NCBI RefSeq assembly: GCF_018873765.1
Contig: NC_057925.1
Coordinates: 62,985,970 to 63,049,969 of the forward strand
Length of the DNA: 64,000 nucleotides
Direction: 5' to 3'
Origin: Telopea speciosissima
Lineage: Eukaryota > Streptophyta > Magnoliopsida > Proteales > Proteaceae
Below are positions 1 to 11,738 of the stretch, one piece after another. The notes beneath the pieces are model-generated. The model searched no databases and was not told the DNA's origin. It worked only from the letters and a program-made list of their open reading frames with translations. Each line of letters opens with the position of its first letter. The stretch's first letter is position 1. Both the position numbers and the translations under genes were made by a program.

Positions 1-1462
1 GCGAGGATGGTAGAGTACTAATACGGGATGCAGACATTTGGAAGAGATGGGGTGATTATTTTTACAATCTACTAAATGGAGCTACCTTACCTGATAGGAT
101 GGATTCAGAAGTGGAGAGGAATAGTCTTGAAGCCAACACACGTCATGGATTTCTACAACAAGTTGGCGAGGCCAAAGTTAAAGAAGCCCTACAAAAGATG
201 AAGGTAGGCAAAACACCGGGACCGGATGAGATCCCAATTGACGAATGGAAGAGCTTAGGAGTATGGGGGGTATCTTGGCTAACCAAGCTGTTTAACAAGA
301 TTTTGAGTACAAGGAAAATTCCAAATGATTGGAGGAGAAGCACTGTAATTCCAATCTATAAGAACAAATGTGATATCTAGAACTGCAATAACTATAGAGG
401 CATTAAACTAATGAGTCTCATTACCATGAAATTATGGGGGAAAATCGTTGAAGCTCACCTAAGAAGAAACTGATATATTAAAGAACCAATTTGGTTTAAT
501 GCTAGGGAGATTCACCACAGAAGCTATTTACCTTCTAAGGAGGCTTATGGAAATTATTAGAGCTTACAAAAGGAATCTGTATATGGTCTACATCGACCTA
601 GAAAAGGCCTATGATAGAGTTCCTAGAGAGCTCATTTAGAATGTCCTAAGGAAGAGAAGGAACTCAAGTAACTATGTGGATATAATTAAGGACATATAAG
701 AGGGTGCGGTGACAAGTGTCAAAACTGCAGAGGGCCAAAGTAGTGAATTCCCAATTACAATTGGGTTACAGCAAGGATCAGCTCTAAGCCCTTATTTCTT
801 TGCACTCATCAAGGATGATTTAACCAGGCACATCCAAGATGAGGTCCCTTGGTGTATGCTTTTTGCTGATGATATTGTTTTGATAGACGAGACAGTAGCA
901 GGGATTAATGCGAAGCTGGAATTATGGAGATCTTGCTTGGAATCAGGAGGTTTTAAATTAAGAAGAACAAAGACATACTATATGATGTGTAACTCCAATC
1001 AAACCAGGAGAAGCGATGAAATGGTAAAACTCGAGGAGCGAAAGCTACCACATAGTGAATGCTTTAGGTACCTGAGGTAAACCATTAACAAAGAGGGTGA
1101 TATAAAGGATGATATTTCCCACAGAATTAAAGTAGGATGGATGAAATGGAGAGGTGCTTTAGGAGTTTTATATGACAAACGCATGCCTATTAAGCTTAAG
1201 GGGAAATTCTACAAGACAGTAATAAGACCAACAATGATTTATGGGGCGGAATGTTGGGCCGTCAAGAAGAGTAATATTGATAAGATGAGCATAGCGGAAA
1301 TGAGGATGTTGAGGAGAATGTGCGGCAAGACCAGGAGAGATAGAGTAAGGAATGATTGTATTAGAACTGAATTAGGAGTTGCACCAATCCAGGACAAGCT
1401 CTGGCCTCCGTAAGAGCCGTTTGAGGTGGTATGGTCATGTCCAACGGAGACCCATGGATGCA
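1..1462 (+). pseudogene. RTE-type LINE reverse transcriptase, decayed
   Basis: Plant RTE-clade LINE ORF2 remnant entering from the left edge. Three frame segments (99-380, 709-1080, 1141-1413) read in order as finger/palm and C-terminal parts of a reverse transcriptase: KVGKTPGPDEIP, then the catalytic FADDIVLIDE at about 865, then the conserved tail YGAECWAVKK. They are separated by stops and frameshifts (for example TAG at 378-380), so it cannot be expressed. The same family recurs at 5602-24088, 56300-57015 and 57270-59710, where the (CAA)n tail typical of RTE is visible. This copy stops at 1470, where a hAT-like repeat begins. Family call is firm; the 5' limit lies outside the window. Confidence 0.9.
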
Positions 1463-1470
1463 CCAGTAAG

Positions 1471-1860
1471 CATAGTTCGAGAACTCGCGAGATCTCGGTT
1501 TTCTATGAGGTCGAGACGAGACGTAATATGAGTTTAAAAAATGCACTATCTCAGGTAACTCAAGATCTCGACCCGAGAATTTGGGTCAACCCAGATCTCA
1601 ACCCATCTTATGTTAAAAAAGTGCCATATCTTGAGCTGTCTCGAGATATCTCGACCGAGAGGCTGTTCCACTTCTACTGAGTTCCATTTTGGTATATAGA
1701 CACCTATCTATGCAAACCTTCTTATGTTATAAAAGTGCCATATCTCAAGCTGTCTTGAGATATCTCGACCAAGAGGCTGTTCCACTTCTACTGAGACTGC
1801 CATTTTGGTATACAGGCACCTATTTATGCAAACCTTGGTATACAGACACAGGACAGACAC
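1471..1860. mobile_element. hAT-like GAGATCTC-family repeat, one end
   Basis: Starts CATAGTTCGAGAACTCGCGA, matching the left end of the complete copy at 56632-56983, and like that copy it sits inside an RTE LINE. The interior is rich in GAGATCTCG, CGAGATATCTCG and CTCGACC words. I could not find a matching right terminus or the repeat of the flanking octamer CCAGTAAG (1463-1470), so this copy is truncated or rearranged. The right limit is approximate. Confidence 0.6.
1607..1836. repeat. 114-bp tandem duplication
   Basis: Two adjacent copies (1607-1720 and 1721-1836) share AAAGTGCCATATCT, GAGATATCTCGACC, GAGGCTGTTCCACTTCTACT and TTTTGGTATA in the same order with a few substitutions. A third partial copy may begin at about 1833. 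The array lies within the GAGATCTC-family repeat. Confidence 0.85.
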
Positions 1861-1908
1861 TTAAATATGCCTAATATCATTTAAGTAAATGTTTTTGTAT
1901 TTCTATTT

Positions 1909-2351
1909 CATTTACTTAAGATATTATTCATAAATAAGCAAATACCCCCCTATTTGAATCCAATAAAAATAGTTAAAAAATAAAATTCCAAAAGGAAAAA
2001 AATCAACCCCCCAGTTCAAGAACAAAAACTGGATTTTCTGTGGTAGATGCAATTTTCAACTTTCTAATGCTGGGGTTTTTCTCAAATCTAAAAATTCCAT
2101 AAATCTTAATATAGTAAAACATTGTTAAAAACCAAAAGTGAGGTAAAATATTCATTTTTTTTTTGTCCAAACAAATATTTTCATTCAGAGCAATTTTGAC
2201 AGAACTCGCGCACACCAAATTATGTTTGACCAGTACATAACTCCTTCAATATAAATCAGATTTAAGCAATCTTTGACCGGTACATAACTATTTTTATTGG
2301 ATTAAAAAAGGGGGGTATTTGCTTATTTATGAATAATATCTTAAGTAAATG
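1909..2351. mobile_element. MITE with about 62-bp terminal inverted repeats
   Basis: The left end CATTTACTTAAGATATTATT, continuing through CATAAATAAGCAAATACCCC to about 1971, is repeated inverted at 2289-2351 with almost no mismatch. The 443-bp interior is AT-rich and has no credible coding frame. A direct repeat of TTTGACC(A/G)GTACATAACT is present near 2225 and 2272. No clear TSD was seen, so the superfamily is open. Confidence 0.85.
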
Positions 2352-2379
2352 AGTTTTATTGGAAGGTTCATGGCCACCC

Positions 2380-3447
2380 TACCAACTCCAGTGGACGTGG
2401 TCGTTCCAACTAGGCTCATGCTTACCACATTGAGGCATCTGACTCTGCACCTTCCAGTACCAGTTCCTCTCTTTCCCAAGATGAACTCCTTACCCTTCGG
2501 TGTTTGATGACCAAGCTAGAGCTTGTCTCTGTCTTCTGCCAGTTTTGCATCTGCCTTAGCCACTTCTAATTCCAACTTTGCATGTTCAGGTATCCCAGTC
2601 GGTGATCATTTTGCATCAGCCATATCTCATCCTTAGATAATTGATTCCGGTGCCATTGATCACATGACTGGTTCTGCAAGTTTTTTTTTCAGTATGCGCT
2701 CCCTGTTCTGGTAAAGAGAGGGTTCAGGTTGTCGATGGTTCTCTCTCCTTTGTTTTTGGAAAGGGATCTACTCATTGTTCCCCTACCTTATCCTTATTTT
2801 TTGTTTTGCATATCCCTAATTTTTCTACCAACGTTTTGTCCATTTGTAGTCTCACTGCCAACATGAACTGTAAAGTCACTTTCTATCCTTCTCATTGTGT
2901 TTTTCAGGATCTGGTGACAAAGAAAACGATTGGCTATGGTAGAATACAAGGTGATCTGTATCTGCTAGAGGATGGTCTTTCTTCCGTGTATGCAATCTCT
3001 GGTCAAGCTGATCAGATGAATTCTCCTTCACCTGCCCTTATCTAAGTTACATCATTGGCATCGGCGTTTGGGCCACCCCCTATTGGGACTTTAGGTAGAG
3101 TTTTTCCTACTTTATTTAAGCAATGTAATCGAGTGATTTCTTTTGTGAGGCTTGTATTTTAGCTAAGAAAACTTGAACATTTTATTCTAGTTTGATTAAT
3201 AAAAGTGCTACTCCCTTTGCTTTGATTTACTCTGATGTATGGGGCGCTGCCCGTTGTGTCTCTATCTTTGGCTACCATTGGTTCGTAACCTTTATAGATT
3301 GTCATACACGGACTACCTGGATTTATTTGATGCGCCACAAAAGTGAGGTCTTTAAGTGTTTCCCAACTCTTTAATTGTATGGTTCAGACGCAGTTCAATG
3401 CCTACCATTCAGGTCTTCATAGTGACAATGGCAAGGAATATTTAATG
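2380..3447 (+). pseudogene. Ty1-copia fragment: gag end, protease, integrase start
   Basis: Decayed copia polyprotein. The protease motif IIDSGAIDHMTG is at about 2638-2675. The spacer after it (2806-3045) reads NVLSICSLTANMNCKVTFYP, then a GAG-pre-integrase HHWHRRLGHPP at 3050. The integrase core start SDVWGAARC with TFIDCHTRTTWIYLM lies at 3230-3335 and HSDNGKEY at 3417-3440. Frames are broken between the parts, and the element ends abruptly at about 3447. Confidence 0.85.
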
Positions 3448-4860
3448 TCCCAAATCTGAATAGGGTCTTAGTCACTACTCTCATGAACGCCGACCCAAAA
3501 GGTCACAAATAAACATGTAAAAGTAGTAGCAAAAGTCCCAGTATCGCATATAACACAGCGGAAGCATTAGATATTAGATAACGATTCAAGTCAAGTATAT
3601 CCACTGGTGGCAATTAACTACAAAAGCATACAACAAAAATATTGTTTAAGCCGTCCATACAATTATATACATCTCATAAACACTTCTCTCAGTCCAAAAC
3701 TCTGGAGCTGTATAAGTCTCCATACCTGTCTCTTCATCTGAAAACATCAATATATAGGGGGATGAGGTAATGCCTAGTGAGGTGTATATGTTCATATACA
3801 TACAAGCAATCAGAAATACAGTAAATGAGATAGAAGCATAACTGACAAATCATAGAATTTCATTCTTTATTTAACTAGGTCAAGCTTTGGCTATTTAGTG
3901 AACTACCGAAGTGCACAAATAGTTGAGGGTGGTAGTCGACCTCGTATCATTATTCAACTCGAATCCCAGATGCTGCAGCCCTGGGGAGGATGATATGGTG
4001 AGCATTACAGATGCGCCTACTCCATGTATCTAGACACTGAGAGCACTGGGGAGGATCAGCATTTGGCATTAACATTACACTAGACTTGTCTAATCCATGT
4101 ATCCAAACACCAGGAGCACTAGGGAGGACAAACTCTAGCTCAAAAATCTTCCTAGTCTTGCCTACTCCATGTTTCCAGACACCAGGAGCACTGGGGAGGG
4201 CAAGCACTAGCATCATGTAGGCCATGTCTTCACCTTATTCCAGACACCAGGAGCACTAGGATGGACACGGTCCAACTCTCTTCTCTTTAAGGCCCTCATT
4301 CAGTACATAACCCCCTACTGGATAGGGGCGGTAGCCACAGGGTTTCTAACTTCATTACCATTAACCATTTCATAATTTCCTTTTCTTATATTCATCTACC
4401 TTCATTTCTTTCATTCTCCTTCTTTTTCTTCCATTCCATATTCCTTTATTACTTTCATTTAACATCATATAACATGTCATTCCCATAAAAGTTGTAAATC
4501 ATCCATGTCATATACTGAGAGGTCAACATACATTCTAGCATACTTGACATTTCAGCATTACATATTCATCATTACATATCTTGCATATCCAAGCGTCCAT
4601 GTACTATCATTTAACCATCAAACAGTACATTCATGAAAAGCTTTCATTCCTTTACACATCACAAGTACATTTTCATTCATAAATCATAGTATTTTGCAAT
4701 CATATAGCATAACCATGAATTCCACGCAATAAAATGCATAAACATTTCTTCGTCATTGATTAAAGTATTGTTTCAATTCAAGCATACATGTGTTACTTTC
4801 AACCTAGCATAGCACACTTCATGAACATTTACATTGCCTCATACCATTCATTATTAACCA
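3448..4860. mobile_element. Probable LTR of a Gypsy-type element (fragment)
   Basis: No coding frame of note. Layout resembles the solo LTR at 8102-11658: a (C)CGACCC start region, then CAGCGGAAGCA, then a stretch near TCATCTGAAAA followed by a GGTAATGCC- or GGTATACC-like segment. I infer a related long LTR, probably minus strand. No TSD or matching second LTR was found. It contains the tandem array at 4013-4262. Confidence 0.4.
4013..4262. repeat. Four imperfect tandem copies, about 65-75 bp each
   Basis: The core TCCATGT-TCCAGACACCAGGAGCACT followed by GGGGAGGA occurs near 4021, 4092, 4166 and 4224, always in the same orientation with variable spacers. The last copy has lost the first half. 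It lies in the LTR-like region. Confidence 0.8.
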
Positions 4861-4861
4861 T

Positions 4862-5408
4862 CAAATGCATTGACAGTTGGAGAGAGCCCGCCACACAGTG
4901 AAGCTATGGCGAGGGATATGGCTCGCAAACCAAACCAGCTTGTGGTAGGGGCATAGGGACCCACGAGTTCTGATGAACTCCTAGGTAGAACTGAAAAGGC
5001 CTGATGAAGATACAGCCTAAACCACGTTGTCACCTCTACCATGAGGCCTGCTGCCTAAGGGAGGCAAGGCACTCCAGACATCAGCAAGCAGCAAAGAGGA
5101 AAGAAACGGGGGGCCCAAGCGCCATGATGAATGATATCTGCAACCATAGATTGTTTACAAAGGCCCATATTGTAGATAGCTCTGCACTAATCGGGTATAT
5201 GAGGACTCCCATATGGTGCCAATGATCTAGCCAAAGGGAGGTGGAGGAACCAACATCAATTTGGTTAGAAATAGCTCTAAGAGTAAGAGGCCGAAATTTG
5301 AGGATTTTGCGCCAGACCCAGGATACATCCGAAATGGAGGGAGTAGTCAAAATAAAAATCATTACGGAGAAGTCCCGAGTAGACCTACTCAACCTAAATG
5401 CTTTTCTT
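4862..5408 (-). pseudogene. L1-type LINE fragment (zf-RVT region)
   Basis: On the minus strand 5392-5081 reads SDVSWVWRKILKFRPLTLRA then SLWLDHWHHMGV, and about 4990-4865 reads KLVWFASHIPRHSFTVWRAL. These match the L1 tails at 9618-10620 and 14867-16299 in order. Both ends are cut and no poly(A) remains. Frames are broken. Confidence 0.8.
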
Positions 5409-5431
5409 CTTAGGTACCAATACTATCTGGG

Positions 5432-5601
5432 CAAGGTTTTAAGTATCCTTCCGTATCCACCAATACTAACCGATATGTAGCGTATCTTTAAGGTTCCGAT
5501 ACAATACCTAAAAAAAATTTGGAATTAGTACATGTAAGACACCTCAGCCTTTATATATAATCAATCGTTGTCTCATCATACTTTGTTCTCCTTTTCATAC
5601 A
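5432..5601. mobile_element. hAT-like GATAC-family MITE, left half
   Basis: Begins CAAGGTTTTAAGTATCC and holds many GTATCC/GATAC words (5449-5510). The other half is at 24106-24290, ending with GATACTTTAAACCTTC, the inverted counterpart. An RTE LINE splits it. Net length without the LINE is about 355 bp, close to the 352-bp GAGATCTC-family MITE. An 8-bp TSD is not clear (flanks TATCTGGG and CCATGGGT). Confidence 0.65.
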
Positions 5602-8101
5602 ACAACAACAACAACAACTCAGCCTTAACCCAACTAAATGGGGCCGGCTACATGGGTCCTTGCCATCCAATCAACTCTATCCGAATTCATACTTGATAAA
5701 AGGTCTAAGCTATGCATGTCTTTCCTCACCACTTCTCCTAAGGCCATTTTAGATCTACCCTTGGCTCTTTTAGTTCCTTCAATCTGAATCAAATCACTCC
5801 TCCGTACTGGAGCATCCAAAGGCTTCCGTTGCATCGCAATGCCACCTCAAACGACTTTCTCGTAGCGTATCATGTATCGGAGCTACTCCCAAACCAGTTC
5901 TAATATGATCATTCCTTACTCCATCTTTCCTAGTTTTACCACTCATCCATCTCAACATCCTCATCTCCACTACACTGAGTTCATCTATATGATGCTTCTT
6001 AAATCTTAACTACCCAACATTCCGCACCATACATCATAGCCGGTCATATGACTGTCCTATAAAATTTTTCTTTTAAGTTTTAAAGGAATACATCAATCAC
6101 ACAACACTCCAGACCCTCTCCACTTCATCCATCCTATTTTAATTCTCTGTGAGGTGTAAAACACCATCCCCTAAATCACCTCCTTTATTTACGATTGAGC
6201 CAAGTTACTTAAAATAATCACTTTGGGGAATCTCCCTCTTATCAATTTTCACCACCTCATTATCCGTCCTAGTGTAACCAAAGTTACACGCCATATACTC
6301 CATCTTCGTTCTACTTATCTTAAAATCTTTTGATTCCAAAGTTGATCTCCATAACTCTAACTTGGCGTTTATCCCTGCTTTTATCTCATCCACCAAAACA
6401 ATGCCGTCAGCAAAAAGCATACACCAAGGAACCTCATCTTGAATTTCTCTGGTTAAATTATCCATGATACGCGCAAACAAATATGAGCTTAAAACTGATC
6501 CTTGATGTAATCCAATTGTAATTGAGAATTCACTACCTTGGCCCCCCATAGTTCTTACACTCGTCACCGCACGATCATACATACCTTTAATTGTGTCCAC
6601 ATATTTACTGGAAACACTTCTCTTCTCTAGTATTTGCCAGATTAACTCTCTAGGGACTCAGTCATAAGATTTTTCTAGATCAATATAGACCATATGGAGA
6701 TCCTTCTTGCACTCTCTAAATCTTTCCATTAGTCTCCAATTAGGTAAATACCTTCCGCCGTGGATCTTCCTGGCAGAAAACCAAATTTTCTCCGTAATAG
6801 TAGTTTCTTGACTCAAGTAGGTTCAATGTCCCTCTCCCATAATTTCATAGTACGACTCAGTAGTTTTATGCCTCTATAGTTATTGCAGCACTGAATATCA
6901 CTTTTATTTTTATAAATCGGAACCAAGATGCTTCTCCTCCATTCATCTGGCATTTTCCTTGTGCTAATAAGCTTATTCCAACGCTCTTTCACCCTTCTAT
7001 TGGGGTCTCATCCGGGCCTTGTGCCTTGGCTACTTTCATCCTCCTTAAAGCTTCTTTTACTTCAGACACCCTAATTCTTCGTATATATCTACAACGTGTG
7101 GTGTCTTGATGGATAATGCAGTCCTCTGGAACACTATTACTCGAAGTGTCTTCAGTTAGTAGGTTGCAGAAATAGCCTTCCCATTTCTTCTTATTGTCCT
7201 CATACCTTATTAGTACTTTACCATCTTCACTTGTAACACATCTAACATGGTCGAGATCTCTACTCTTCCTTAGTTCCTTTCCCTCACTTTAGCTATCTTA
7301 TAAATAGTTTTTTCCCCTTCCTTAGTGCTTAGATTGTTATAAAGATCTTTATATTTCTTCACCCTTGCTTTTCCCACAATTTTCTTAGCTTTAGTTCTAT
7401 CAAATTTATACCTTTGTTGATCCTCTACATCCTTAGTCCTTTACCATGTCTTAAAACTAGTTTTTTTAGTCTTAATGGTTGTTTGAAACTCATCATCCCA
7501 CTATTAAGTCTCTCTAGAGGAATGACATTTTCCTTTCGATTCGCCTAGGACATCTTTAGTAACCTTCTTAATACAAATAGTCATCTTATTCCACATCATA
7601 TTAGTATCTACCTCAATGTCTCACTTTCCTTGTTTGACCACTTCATTAGTAAATAATTTCAAAGTATCTCCTTTTAAGCTCCACCACCTAATCCTAGGTC
7701 AAATAAGCTCACCTTTCTTACGATTCTGTACGGTGAGATACATATCCATGACCACTAACCTATGTTGTGCGGTTAGGATCTCCCCTGGTATAACCTTACA
7801 GTCCTTACATAACAATCTATCGGACCTTCTAGTTAGGAAGAAATCTATTTGGCTACTATGATGTCCACTTTTGAAGGGAACTAAATGCTCCTCTTTCTTT
7901 TCAAAGTATTTACAACGGTTAAATCATAAGCCAGAGCAAAATCCAAAATTGAGATCCCCTCCTCATTCCTCTCTCCAAAACCATATCCTCCATGTATACC
8001 TTCATAGCCTCTACGATCATTCCCAACATGTCCATTCAGATCACCCCTTATATAATCTTTTCACCTTAACGAAAACCTTGCACTAATCCATCCTTGTGTT
8101 C
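5602..8101 (-). mobile_element. RTE-clade LINE, 3' part (reverse transcriptase)
   Basis: Minus-strand LINE. Its 3' tail appears on the plus strand as (AAC)n at 5601-5618, then CTCAGCC and AACCCAACTAAATGGGG. The RT (about 6205-6600) has FADGIVLVDE in place of FADD, so the catalytic Asp pair is damaged. The endonuclease-RT linker follows to 8101. The LINE is interrupted there and resumes at 23764. A 17-bp TSD (5585-5601 and 24089-24105, GTTCTCCTTTTCATACA) proves that both parts are one insertion. Many stops; inactive. Confidence 0.9.
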
Positions 8102-11100
8102 TATCACACCCCGACCCGGTTTATAAGGGCCAAGTGTGATTGGATGTCTCTGATATCCAGCCAGCCCACCAGGATCGCAAGTGCAGTACCCTATTCACAA
8201 TCATATTCACAAATACAGAATTTAAATGCAGCGGAAGCAATTTAAATATAGAATTAAGGTAGCAATAAAGGAAAACTAGTGATAAGCTGTTATATATATG
8301 AAAGAGAATTGAGTTACAAGATTGTTCCACACAGCAGTAATTTAAAACAAAAAGACTTATCTACACAAGTCTATGTACAAAAGTGGTATAACAAAAGAAG
8401 GAGGAAGCCTAGTCTGGCAGGCAGCTCAAGAGAAAGCACAGTCATCGCACGAGCATGAAGCATCGTGCTCCACCACGAGAGGAGTATCAACTCCGAGAGC
8501 TAAAGGAGTGTCCTGAGGAGAAGAGACTCCCACAGAAACACCAGAAACAGCAGCAATATCATCTGAAAAATAAGGTATACCACAGGGGTGAGCTCCACTG
8601 AGCCCATTAAGGATAAGCATGCAAACACATACAAATAGTCCATGATGAATGCCCTAAACAAGCATGCTCTTAACATGGATACTAGGTCACATGAGGTATA
8701 AGTACTACTGTAATAGAATGCTAGCTTCGGTCTCGGAAACACATAACCAGACGTTGGTCATCCGAGCGAAAATATTCTACTACGGTGGAGACCCGGCAGC
8801 TCCGGCATCATACATCTGACGCTAACGGACCCCCAGTGACTAACCCTACTGTTTATTCCCACACCTGAGTGTTCTACGGTAACATGGGACAGTGAATGAC
8901 ATTCCGGAATCATCCCTTCGGACCTACTACGGGTTATCCAACACCTTTCCCCTGTTGGTAAGGGACGTAGTACTGGACAATGCAAATCCTAACCATATGT
9001 AGTCTACATGATGGCATATGTATCAGATAGAATAATTGTAAGTTAACCAGTATTTCATCATCATTCATACAATTCCAAAGTAAAGTAACAATGCAATGCA
9101 GTATGCCGATGCATCCTAATTCACATGTAACTAGTGCAAAGAACCAAAAGCTATAAAACTACATGAATCTGAGTATTATTCAGGATGCGTGTCATGGCAT
9201 ACACAACAAGGATCCAATTAAGTCAATAAACACACAAATTAAGTCAAAATTCCCTTACCTGATATGATAGACTAATCTAGGCTAGCAAAACTCCAACAGT
9301 CCAGACAAAACACTTAAGAACAGATTTACACAATCCTAAAATAACACAAAACATCATAGATTAGGATTAGGAATAGTCCTAGGTCAAAACCCAAGCATTG
9401 AGGGGCAAATTGGGGTAAAAACACTGAACCGGATTCAGAGCCCAGGCCCTAAGATCGACCGGTTGCAGGCCTGCAACTCCATCCGGTCCAAAAGTCAGAA
9501 TTGGGGCTTTTGTTTGTAACCCCTGGATCTTGACATGCAAGGTCCCAATTCCATGATTTAAACCTATTCTAAGGCGGGTCAACCCAATCTAATAATTTAA
9601 TTTCAAAAACCAATATTTTTTTTTGGATGAATAAAAAATTTAATTACGAAGAAAAAAGAGGGAATATACAAGCCCAAGGGCAACAAAGCCTAACTAGGGA
9701 CTTGTTAGGGCGCAAAATAGATGTAGGGAGGCCCCAGGAGACAACAATGAGCCTGTTCCTTGGGGAATCCTTCACATCACAAAGGGGGAGGGAGCTAACT
9801 TTAGATGAAACATAAACAAAGATGGCCTTCCAAATCGTGTCGAAGGAGCGGGAGTTGGATGTCCACCTTCTAAGATTGCGTTCCATCCAAATGTGGGAGA
9901 TGGTGGCACAAAAGGCAATCTTGCCAACCGAGTCGCAAATCGATTTCCCTCCGAAAGTCATGTCAATCCAAATCCATTCCCGGCTGAGGGGAAGAGGAAT
10001 GCGCCGACCAGGCCAACAATGGCGAAGGACACGGGACCAGATGGAGGAGGCAAAGGGGCAAGTGAAGAATAGGTGATCAACATCTTCAGTCCCATTCCAA
10101 CAGAGACAGCAGTTGGGATGGACCTGAATATGCCGATAAATAAGGAAGGCTTGGGTAGGAAGGCAGCTAGCAAGGGCACGCCAGGCGATGAGGCTATGGC
10201 GAGGTATGTGACCACGAAACCAAATAACTCTATGCCAAGGACAAGGGGTCCCTCTATGTCTAACCAAATCCCAAGCGGAGTGAGAGCTGAATCTGCCCGA
10301 TTGGGATGGGAGCCACAAGATGGTGTCGCCTCTCCCACGATGCCCAGGGGGGATGGGGGGGAGGGAGCTCCAAAGGTCGGCAAGGGGGGGAGGGGAGGTG
10401 GGGGGACCAAGAGCCTAAGGTAATGATGGCAGCAACATGGGCAAATCTGTCCAATCCAGAGGAGTAAATATCTCTGGAGCTCACAATAGAAGAGAGGATC
10501 CCAGAGGGGTGCCACTTGTCAAGCCAAAGTAAGGAGGTCGTACCATCACCAATCCTACACGAAATGGCATCCTTGGCTAAATGTCTCATCTGCAGAATTC
10601 TACGCCAAACCCATGAGGCTAAAACCAATATTAATTTGGGGGTTTTAAGAGATTAACCCTAATTAGCAATTTAGGGTTCATAAATTGGAAAATTCAGCTA
10701 GGAATTGGGTTCCTAAGATGCAACTTTTAGGACACAGCCACAGCTGAACCCAAATTTGGTTCAATATAGGGTTTATATGCTGAAATTGGTCTAATAAACA
10801 TAAAATTTCTAAGATTTAATGGCTGATTAGGGTTTAGGGGTTAATTAGGACTGAAGGTTGGAGAAGAACAAGATTGGAAGAGTAGAAATTAGGGCCTACC
10901 TGAGTACAGCAGTGAAATCAGTGTGTAAACAGCTTTGAAATATGCAGCAAAGTGTCCAATTGAACTCCAAAGCTCCAATTTCACGTGTAGAATCAAAGCC
11001 CCATGGATAGCCCTCTCTTTTCCCTTCTTCTTCTCCTCTTTTCTCCTTCCTTCTACTTTCTCCTCTAAGCTTTCTTAAGGCTGATCGATTCTTATGTTTT

Positions 11101-11658
11101 GAGATTTATGAATAGTGTAATGACTTAGATATATATAGTTTGTTAACTAAGGATTGTTTGTTTTAATTAACCAAAATCCATTTTCTAAATTGATTAGAAT
11201 TAATTACTTAATTAGTTTCTTCTAACTATAAAATGATGTCATATGACATCAGGGGAAATCCCAACACGGGTAACTACTGAGAACTGGATTTCCCACTGGG
11301 GATGTGGGTCCCACAGAGGTAAATTACTAATCTACCCCTATAAACTCTAATTGATCAACATAATACAATATACATTAGAATAAATTAGTACTTACAGTAG
11401 ATCTAGGAGATAGAAAGGTTCTGCATGCTATCAAGCCAGTAGAGCCGACACAGGTAGCTCTGGTGCAAGGTACCAGCAGGGTCATCAGACTCCAGAATAG
11501 CAAACTGAGAAGATTCCCTGGAATCCTCCATAGGTGTGTCGAGGAGTTGATCCGCATCCTCTACTAATGCAGCCCACAGCATCGAGGCAACCATGGACAC
11601 AAAACTAGAACCTGAAATCACACAAGTTCCAAAGATCAAATTTACAGTGGTTTTCACA
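8102..11658 (-). mobile_element. Solo LTR (about 2.5 kb), split by an L1
   Basis: Bounded by the TSD TGTTC (8097-8101 and 11659-11663) inside the RTE LINE. In minus orientation it starts TGTGAAAACC and ends GGTCGGGGTGTGATA (ATA probably from ACA). The terminal GGGTGTGACA resembles Tekay-type Gypsy LTRs; that is inference. Removing the L1 (9618-10620) leaves about 2,540 bp. No internal retroelement domain is present, so it is a solo LTR. An open minus-strand stretch at 11403-11640 has no recognisable domain. Confidence 0.7.
9618..10620 (-). mobile_element. 5'-truncated L1 LINE insertion, zf-RVT domain
   Basis: Inserted in the solo LTR with a 12-bp TSD AAAACCAATATT (9606-9617 and 10621-10632). 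On the minus strand it ends in poly(A) (T run 9618-9624). The frame 10318-9644 (224 codons) has the reverse-transcriptase zinc-binding pattern CCLCWNGTEDVDHLFFTC and the L1 tail PRNRLIVVSWGLP. A frameshift separates it from the part reading SWVWRRILQMR near 10620-10560. The 5' end is truncated, as usual for L1. Confidence 0.9.
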
Positions 11659-11738
11659 TGTTCCCTGTAAAACAATATGAGAAAATGAAAGAGAAAAACA
11701 AAGAAAACCGAGAGAGAGAGGAAGATGATGTGCAACTC

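Noticed and set aside
1607-1836. Direct repeats resembling a CRISPR array
   Set aside because: Eukaryotic nuclear context, two adjacent units without spacers, no cas-like genes.
2003-2218. Minus-strand 71-codon frame
   Set aside because: Lies wholly within the AT-rich MITE interior and has no recognisable domain.
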